Positions 53,188 to 60,000 of a stretch of DNA of 60,000 nt are shown here, piece by piece. The position numbers were made by a program, and so were the translations under genes. Origin of the DNA: Lineus longissimus (lineage: Eukaryota; Nemertea; Pilidiophora; Heteronemertea; Lineidae); assembly GCF_910592395.1 (NCBI RefSeq), contig NC_088317.1, positions 1,242,001 to 1,302,000 on the forward strand. The letters run 5' to 3'. Positions within the stretch are counted from its first letter, which is position 1. Every line of letters starts with the position of its first letter. The notes beneath the pieces were generated by a model that worked only from the letters and a program-made list of their open reading frames with translations, did not search any database and had not been told where the DNA came from.

Positions 53188-53467
53188 ACAGGGTGTCCCG
53201 AAAAAATACTCAATAATTCTCATATTTGCAAATTGTCCCAATATATTTCCATGACTGATTTTGTAGCCTGAAAATAGCATTTCAGAGAGCTGTCTTTGCT
53301 TGGAATGGACTTTTTAGGCTTGATAGGTGAGGGTTGGGACTGAAAAAACAGGAAAAAAGTGTTGACAGTAGGGTCCATTTCACTGGGAGTTATAAACAAT
53401 GCATAGAAAATCCACCAACTCAGGTGGTGGGTTGAGATTTAGGAGTATTTTTTTCAGGACGCCCTGT
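53188..53467. mobile_element. 280-bp MITE with mariner-like inverted ends
   Basis: Left end acagggtgtcccgaaaaaat, continuing to actc; right end is its inverse with few changes (gagtatttttttcaggacgc, continuing cctgt). About 25-bp TIRs. No coding capacity. CAGGGTGTCCC ends are typical of Tc1/mariner-type elements. A clear TA duplication is not visible on both sides. Confidence 0.8.
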
Positions 53468-55015
53468 ACCACTGTGTACTTTCATTGTAAATACTAAGGT
53501 ATGATAATATATAGTGTAGAGAGGGCCTTATCGCCTTGACAGGCTGTTTTCAATTTTCTATAACATGCGAGTGTGTTTTCTCTACAATGTTTGTACCCCC
53601 AACGAAGAAAACATGCTGTATCCATGGAAAACGTTTATTGACAGGTGTGGATGATTTCACACCCGGCTGGTGTGATGTTTCTCTCCCGTGGTAAGGGTTT
53701 TCTCGCTCATGTAAGTGTATAGTATCTCCCCGAGTTTTGTTTGTCCAAATTTTCAAAATATACAATGATCAAAATACGATGCAATAAGGACGGATTGTGT
53801 GTGTGATGTGGAGAGAATGTCATTCTTTTGTAGTTTCTACAATCGCACGTAGAGGGCAGCACTTCAATAATTTTAGAAAGTGGTAATGTTGTTGAAGTCT
53901 TTCTCAGTTAGAAACACTCGGAAGTTCTGGAAAGTTGATGGATGGGCTTGTTTACTTCAATGGATCGGTGATGAACTTCTTAGCACCCTCTACTGTTGGT
54001 TGCATAAACCACTTTTACTAATGGAGCGTTTTATGTGAGGTATTTAAGTTCCCTCAAAAAGGTGGCAATTTTATTTCTACAGCTCAGTTATTTTTAACCA
54101 ATATAGCTTCACAGTCCAAGTTACTGATAGTGCTTGTTGGCCCAGTTATCTGCTAACTGGTGAAGTCATGTTACCTATCTAGTTATGATAACTATTTCGA
54201 AACATGGATGGTGTATTGTCCTTTTGAAAACAGTTGATGGCATTTCAGTTTGTAGGCCTTGCAGCTGAATGGGTCCAAGTTGTCTGCATACCAAGATAGT
54301 ACCTAGTGACATCATTCTTATCAGCTTTTTTAAGGCGCCCTTGAATATCATGTGTGACACCTTGGTATGAAGACACACTTGTGCCACCTTTTGTCAGTAA
54401 AAAGTAATATCTTACTGTTAACGTAACTGATGGATGCGACCTTCTCATTTGTCTAATTATAGATACCTTGTCCTTAAAAAGTGAATTTTATTGAATAAAT
54501 TCGAATGTCTGATTTTAAATGTAGGACTTGATTAGTTTTTAGCTCACATGGTGAGCTTATGTCGTAACGTCTGATCCTTCAGTGACTTCTAGGTCGAGAC
54601 TGGATACTATGACTTCCCAAAAGAATCTGTGTTGTTGGATCTGTTGGGTTGTAGATCCCTGTCCCTGCATTTCGGAAATCTGTGCATGGTGTCTTTGCCA
54701 GGCCGGATGACTGGGACTGTCCCAGGGGAGGATGTGTCCTGTGAGATTGTGACCGTCTCCAAGTAAAAAACTGACTTTAGCCCCTCCAAAAGGAACAATA
54801 AGTGATAATTGTGATGAATATTCGATAATTTAGCCAACCTTTAGATGTCCAAGTCCCCAGTCTAAATCTAATTAATAGACAGTCTACTATCCGAGGATTG
54901 CTCCGAAGTAATCTTTGCTATCGAGCTCATTCATTGGTCTGCTTCGAGATGGATTATCAGGTGTGGATCTGCTCTTGCTGCCCTTGGCTCTGGGTCTAAC
55001 AGCATTTGTTATCTC
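53468..55015. other. Intergenic, nothing recognised
   Basis: No coding sequence or clear repeat. AATAAA at 54494-54499 is without context. Confidence 0.45.
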
Positions 55016-55365
55016 GCAAGGTCTGGTTGTGACAGTATCAGCAATCTCATCTGGTCTGGTTGTGCCAGCATCTCCTTTCTATCAGGTCTGGTTGTGACAG
55101 GATCTTCTGTCTATCAGGTCTGGTTGTGACAGCATCTGCTGTCTATCAGGTATGGTTGTGACAGCATCTGCTGTCTATCAGGTCTGTTTGTGCCAGCATC
55201 TGCTGTCTATCAGGTCTGGTTGTGACAGCATCTGCTGTCTATCAGGTCTGGTTGTGACAGCATCTGCTGTCTATCAGGTCTGGTTGTGCCAGCATCTGCT
55301 GTCTATCAGGTCTGGTTGTGACAGCATCTGCTGTCTATCAGGTCTGGTTGTGACAGTTATTCAGG
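55016..55365 (+). repeat. 32-bp minisatellite
   Basis: Unit gtctggttgtgacagcatct followed by gctgtctatcag, about ten copies, degenerate at the left. Because 32 is not a multiple of 3, the open frame over it (55152-55460) cycles through all three frames and is an artefact. Confidence 0.93.
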
Positions 55366-55696
55366 AACAAACGGACGCGGTCCTATACAAATATGACTGC
55401 TTTAAATATCATGTCTGCTTATCACTCAGTGATCGTGTACAGGGATTCATGTCCAGATAGAGTGACCATAGTCTTAGATTGCTCTCCGTGAAATAGACGA
55501 TCGAATGTTACAGTTTAGGTCCAAGATCTTCACACACTGATGTACTCAAAGGCAGTCGTGCATGACAGAACGAATTTTATTGAACAAAACAGCACAACGA
55601 TGAATATGTACTCGGGACGGATGCAGTGGACCGGCCTCGTCCTGTCGCCCGGTCGAGGAAGGACGATCAGGATGAAGGATCATAGGATCGGAGTCT

Positions 55697-55746
55697 GGAG
55701 CAAAACATCAAAGTTCCGAAGAACGGGAATTTATTAGCAGACGAAC
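55697..55746 (+). repeat. Dispersed 50-bp direct repeat, copy 1
   Basis: Starts ggagcaaaacatcaaagttc and ends tattagcagacgaac. Nearly identical to copy 2 about 813 bp downstream. Confidence 0.75.
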
Positions 55747-55777
55747 AAAGATAAATATCAAATTACAATGTAACTTG

Positions 55778-55791
55778 GTAACCATGGCAAC
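55778..55791 (+). promoter_or_regulatory. RFX X-box-like motif
   Basis: gtaaccatggcaac, an intergenic X-box match. Motif only. Confidence 0.3.
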
Positions 55792-56509
55792 CCCAGTTGC
55801 CACGACATCTTAGACCAAACATGGTCCTTTTACATTCTTGAAATACATCAGTACTGCCTCCCTAATGAAACAGCTAAAAACCACACAAACAACCGGGGAA
55901 GGATTTACTCAACTGCACGGGGTCTTGGTCCATAAAACCCACAGCAGTTGCTTGTAATAGTAATCCCCCCTAAAACTAATGATATACTCAGCTCTAGACG
56001 TTGAACATAACCCTAGACATGACTTTAGTAAGCCTAAATAAAAGCCTCAATAACACGTGACCCAATCGCCACGACAACGGATCAATACCTGCTGCGCGCC
56101 CTCTATTGACCAAACTGACTAACTACGACGTGACCAGTTTTGGCCCGATCGGCCCGCATTCAACCCGACTATACGGTAACGGCTCAACAACAAGACATTC
56201 TGCACTCTAAATACATTTTACTAGACCTACGGGCTATTGTGACCAACTACAACACCCATTACTATATCGTTAAAGAGCCAAAACATTCTTCTGAAGCCAA
56301 AAACCTGGCTCGACCTGTGCGCTCTGACGGCACTCTGAATTCTGTGCGCGCTGCGCACTTGACGCCCAACAAAATCATCGAAAACTCTCTTAAAACACTT
56401 GAAACACTTGGCTCGTCGTGATACACATATTCTAGGGGTCTTTAGGCATAGAATACAGGTAATACTAAGGTACGTACCTGAAAGACACAACGGGAGTTCA
56501 TTTAAATAC

Positions 56510-56562
56510 GGAGCAAAACATCAAAGTTCCGAAGAACGGAAATTTAGTATTAGCAGACGAAC
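56510..56562 (+). repeat. Dispersed 50-bp direct repeat, copy 2
   Basis: Second copy with a 3-bp insertion (aatttagtattag). It opens directly into a CpG-rich block. The pair could be ends of a retroelement remnant or a duplicated segment. Confidence 0.7.
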
Positions 56563-56564
56563 GC

Positions 56565-57320
56565 GATCGAATCCCGCGCGCGATTCCCTGCGCATGCGCG
56601 AACCCGGCGGCGCGCCCGGCTCTTGCTGCCATCTACCGTTTCCCGAACGAACTGACGAAACATGTGAATTTGAAAAGGGCCTCCTGACTAAACTCCGTTA
56701 CATCTACATACACGTTAGCTCCCAGATTGGCGGAAAACGCTATAGTTTCACTGATATAAGACCGTTTTAAAAACCAAGGCGGGCGCTATCGGATCTTGAA
56801 GCAACATGACCGGGTCTTCACCTTATCGGGGCCAAACCATTGTCAATCCCTACTTGACAATGTTGAATAGCGTTGGGCGACCACGTGCGTAATATCTTAA
56901 ATAACATTCATAAACAGCTCAGTAAAACTATTGCTGTATATATCTCTCCAATGCCATCTCGTCATAAGGAATACTCCCGGGGGAAATTTATCTCCGCCCA
57001 CGAAGATTGCAGTCTGCAGTATCAAAGGGAGTGGCATCATAGAATTGCGCTTTATTTCTACGACAGGGTTAGAACGTCCGAAACAACAATATCGCACGCG
57101 CGTCGCAACGAAAAGGTATTAACCATCTGTAACCATGGTTACCCATCACACCTACACTGATCTAACACCCTAACTCACCCGCGGCTAGCACCCCCTTAGA
57201 GTTTTTGAAAGAGGAGCGGTCTCCGTGCTTTCCACTCAGCGTGGCTGGCGGGTTTGCTACGTGTCCCCGAGACATCGCCCGGGATCCGAGACGCGAAACT
57301 TCCGGTACGAGGCTGTTTTC
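56565..57320. promoter_or_regulatory. CpG-rich block with NRF-1-like palindrome
   Basis: Many CpGs against an AT-rich background. tgcgcatgcgcg at 56589-56600 is a near-perfect NRF-1 site. An X-box-like palindrome (gtaaccatggttac) lies at 57129-57142. Could be a promoter or a GC-rich repeat; no gene start assigned. Confidence 0.3.
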
Positions 57321-57594
57321 ATTCCCCAAGCAGTCTGAGAGATATTCTCTTTCTGCCCACACAGATCACCATTACATCATCAGGCGCGTGAAAACACCAG
57401 AACCACCCAGCTTTTGATTAGAACCCTGGCGTTAGTCTTTTGTTCGGTTTGTAAAGTTTTATCAGAATCACCTCGTTTCTAGGATAAGATTAGTGCACAA
57501 GGGAGGTAATTCAAACGCTACATAGTCTGCTTGGGGACAAGATTGAGGAACGTTGTTGTAAAAACTAGCCGGCATTCGTGCGCGTGCGGGCCAT

Positions 57595-57625
57595 ACCCCG
57601 TGAGGATGGTTCGAATCGGCGTTTG
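57595..57625 (+). mobile_element. tRNA B-box-like sequence (possible SINE)
   Basis: ggttcgaatcgg fits the Pol III B-box. An A-box and element ends were not resolved. Confidence 0.3.
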
Positions 57626-57799
57626 ATGTTGTGGTGTCCCCTCGAGGTTGAGACAGACGGTTGAGACCGTCTCCACGCTGTGACTGTCCTAGCAGTAAGA
57701 CGGAGAATTATACGGCCGACTTGTCTATTGACACGAGCCGACCAGCGCATTAGGTGCCTGCTAACAACAACACTGCCACACCCACAACTTTCTTTCTTA

Positions 57800-57950
57800 A
57801 GTTTTGGATCAACTCCACCGATGATCCGGACTCCGTCCGTTACACCAATAACACGGCTGAGGTTACGGACAAAGTACCTCTGGCGGCTCAAAATGCGGTA
57901 AAACTATTTCCCAACAACTCCCTTCATGTCACTGTCCAGCTTACTGAGTA
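57800..57950 (+). CDS. Possible + strand exon overlapping the GPCR 3' end
   Basis: A splice-like acceptor (ctttctttcttaag) and a perfect donor (CTGA|gtaagt) enclose an open frame: FWINSTDDPDSVRYTNNT, then AVKLFPNNSLHVTVQLTE, with three N-glycosylation sequons. It overlaps the last 47 bp of the - strand GPCR. No partner exon found. Could be chance. Confidence 0.22.
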
Positions 57951-59123
57951 AGTTACTTCGTTTCTTATAAAGTGACGATTGTGTAATGTCAAGAATCGGT
58001 AGATTCTCAACCGCAGGCATCGCAAGCTGGTAGGAGACTGGTTCAAAGCAGTGTACGTGGGTCAATCTCACATGCGACGACATCGAGCTGACGCTGGCGA
58101 CAGTCGGCGTCGCACTCTTCCTACGCCCGTCAACGGAGCTCTGGTGATATTTTGAAGATGGTGACCCAAACATGTTGGCTCTGGCGTTGGGACTTGGCGC
58201 GCAACGTGATTCCCTGCATGCCTTCATTTTGTTGTCGCTGCCAAATCTCTTCCTGTTCGCCGAGGGCGCAGAGAAGTCGAAGACAGACATGCGCCGTTTT
58301 GTTTTTATCGCTGGACTCAGCACGATCTGTAAGATGGATCTGTCCAGTGTTTTTAATCCGTCGAACGTTTTGGCGCTGCCTGGCGTCGACACGGAAAAAC
58401 ACCTCATGACAGGAGTACTGCCGCCGAGGCTGGGAGTGGCGATTAGCAAGTCGCTGACTATCCGATCCGCCCCCTCGCAATTGTTCCCGACCACATTCAC
58501 CACGACTTGGCTGTCCTCCGATGTCTCCATATTGTTAGAAGAGTGTTTTCTGCGCTTCTTCTGTACTGGTGGTGTTGTGTTTTTTCCGTGATCGATGAAC
58601 TTAAACTCACAATTCTCAACCCTTTGTCCAAATCCGCATTTCATAAGTTCCAGGATAGCCGCTCTGATCTTGTCTCCGACAAGGTAGAAAGGTATAGGGA
58701 TGAGAAACGCATCGAGCGCCTCCAGGCTGTAGATGGTTGCATTCAGTTGTACTTTCGCTACTTCAGTTGCTGCACGGGCGATAACCAAGGCAACGCAGAC
58801 CAGCTCCACCAGTAGGTGGAGCATTGACAGCAAACACACCACCCTAGTCGCGGAGATCTGCCCTCCAAGACGGAGATTCCGCGTGGTCCGGACGCATTTA
58901 TGTAAACGTGAGAAATTAGCCGTCATGACACTTTTGTTGTTGAAGAGACGAATCCTGCTCACGGTTACCAACAATGCGATGATGACCACAACCCCACCTA
59001 GTCTGCATTCTGATTGGACGAACAGAGAGGCGATGCCGGCTTCAGGCGCCACGTCACATCGGTACGCCCCGGGTTGAAATGTCACTCCACTGGGAGTCGC
59101 AGCGTGGATAACAGCAATGGAAG
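57904..59123 (-). CDS. Class-A GPCR last exon: TM4 end to C-terminus
   Basis: On the - strand, acceptor tttctattttcag opens two bases before TCC ATT GCT. The frame runs to TAG at 57904-57906, about 405 codons. It starts (A)SIAVIHAATPSG (end of TM4), then ECL2 with Cys (GAYRCDV), TM5 (GGVVVIIALLVTVSRI), a basic loop, TM6 (VVCLLSMLHLLVELVCVALV), TM7 (LEALDAFLIPIPFYLVGDK) and a tail of over 200 residues rich in Ser and basic residues (KKRRKHSS, KRRMSVFDF, GRRKSATPT). TM6 lacks CWxP and TM7 has IPIPF where NPxxY is usual. Ligand and subfamily not recognised. Confidence 0.82.
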
Positions 59124-59316
59124 CTGAAAATAGAAACATACGGAGGTCAAACAAGGTTGAAACGCGTATTGGGCTCCTTCTTATTAGACACGTCCTAACA
59201 GACTCCCAGGGCAGTCCATTTCGTCACCTACAAACTGCCATCTTTGCAAAAATACTACACTGGCTATGTTTGTCTGTGGTAAGGAGCAGGATATTTCTTT
59301 GATAGAGCCTATTTAC

Positions 59317-59408
59317 CTGCAATAATCCAAGGCAGAACGACGCAGACGATGGCACGGAACCTGGTGACGACCTCCTCGTAATGCTTGAAATAGTTCAGAC
59401 AGATATAT
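59317..59408 (-). CDS. Class-A GPCR exon: end of TM3, ICL2 and TM4
   Basis: 92 nt on the - strand, acceptor tttttattccag, donor TTGCAG|gtaaat. It encodes (R)YICLNYFKHYEEVVTRFRAI and VCVVLPWIIA. The Arg is completed from the previous exon, forming DRY. Trp in LPW is the conserved TM4 residue. One base in, one out, in phase with both neighbours. Confidence 0.85.
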
Positions 59409-59573
59409 CTGGAATAAAAACAGATCGAAATATTGTAAGAGAGCTGCAGTGGTTTAGGTTTCGCAATTGGTACCAACAACGAAGACAGAAGGTCAATCGC
59501 GTAACTTTGCAATGATAATCCTCCTCGTCTCTCGACCTACACATATGCTAACATAAAAGACCAATATACTAAC

Positions 59574-59760
59574 CTGTCGAAAAGGAGAACTCCTAGCTGG
59601 GCTAAGGTTGAATACCGCAGCAACAGGTTGACAAATCCCGTCCCCGTGCAGACTATTGAACCAAATACCCAGTCATTGGTCACCATGGTGGTTATGCCGA
59701 AAACTGCGATAGTAACGAGCTTGAAGAGACCGGACAGACTGTAGTTCAACATGAACATTT
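59574..59760 (-). CDS. Class-A GPCR exon: TM2, ECL1, TM3
   Basis: 187 nt on the - strand, acceptor cgaccttctccttccag, donor TCGACAG|gttagt. It encodes MFMLNYSLSGLFKLVTIAVF (TM2), NDWVFGSIVC (ECL1 Trp and the disulphide Cys) and FVNLLLRYSTLAQLGVLLFD (TM3, ending FD of DRY). The TM2 Asp (2.50) appears replaced by Gly (SLSGL). The gene continues upstream past 60000; TM1 is not in the window. Confidence 0.82.
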
Positions 59761-59929
59761 CTGGAAGGAGAAGGTCGGGTTTGTTTAATTCTGGCAAACA
59801 GTATGAGGATAAGTCATACGCTTTGTACTGTACAACTTACTGTACATCCTTAAAGCGCTTAAATTCATTCCTCAGATAATCTGTGAACGTTTCTGCAGAA
59901 ACCAAGTGCGGACACTAGGCAATTTCGAC

Positions 59930-60000
59930 CAGTTGAGAGTACCAAGAGGCAATGGCTGAAGCTCGAACCGACGACCTTCTGATCGCAAATCGGACACTCT
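59930..60000 (-). mobile_element. tRNA-derived SINE head, running off the window
   Basis: On the - strand, tgcgatcagaaggtcgtcgg then ttcgagcttc is the typical D-arm to B-box region of tRNA-derived SINEs (B-box ggttcgagc). Confidence 0.5.

Noticed and set aside
55152-55460. 102-codon repetitive open frame
   Set aside because: Produced by the 32-bp minisatellite; period not a multiple of three.
58130-58815. Overlapping open frames on both strands inside the GPCR last exon
   Set aside because: Shadows of the GPCR reading frame, which has the membrane-segment pattern and spliced continuity.

Overview
The window is animal nuclear DNA from an invertebrate bilaterian. Genes are split by GT-AG introns of about 70 bp to several kb. 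Intergenic DNA is AT-rich and carries minisatellites, small inverted-repeat elements and tRNA-derived SINE heads. The species cannot be named from the sequence. The deduced protein is about equally close to vertebrate FARP1 and FARP2, as expected for a single pre-duplication orthologue in a non-vertebrate.

About 50 kb of the + strand (132-50766) is most of one gene, a FARP1/FARP2 orthologue (FERM, RhoGEF and pleckstrin-domain protein). The first exons lie left of the window. In order it encodes: the rest of FERM lobe F1, with two tandem alternative copies of the same 122-bp exon; F2; F3, with 15- and 24-nt microexons; the FERM-adjacent segment; a cluster of small phase-2 cassette exons (16.9-21.7 kb); a 3.8-kb giant exon of disordered sequence that ends in a stop (22794-26580); and, after long introns, Ser/Pro-rich linker exons (43.9-46.2 kb), the DH domain (47.3-49.0 kb), PH1 (49.0-49.5 kb), a short linker (49.6-49.8 kb) and PH2 (50.0-50.77 kb). 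A 62-bp exon at 32342-32403 has the phases needed (2 in, 1 out) to bypass the giant exon and join the FERM half to the RhoGEF half. The gene therefore seems able to make two products: a FERM scaffold with a long acidic, proline- and serine-rich tail and no GEF, and a conventional FERM-DH-PH-PH Rho-family GEF. The last intron has a GC donor.

From 50767 to about 53160 is the 3' UTR of the RhoGEF form. From 53.2 to 57.5 kb is intergenic DNA with a 280-bp inverted-repeat element, a 32-bp minisatellite, a pair of 50-bp direct repeats and a CpG-rich block with an NRF-1-like palindrome.

On the - strand, 59760 down to 57904 holds three exons, including the last, of a divergent class-A (rhodopsin-like) GPCR. 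They cover TM2 to the C-terminus, with a DRY motif formed across a splice junction and a long Ser-rich tail. Its 5' end lies beyond 60000. The two genes converge. I see no sign that they work together.

All exon limits were read by hand from splice signals, frame and recalled family similarity. No alignment or transcript was available.
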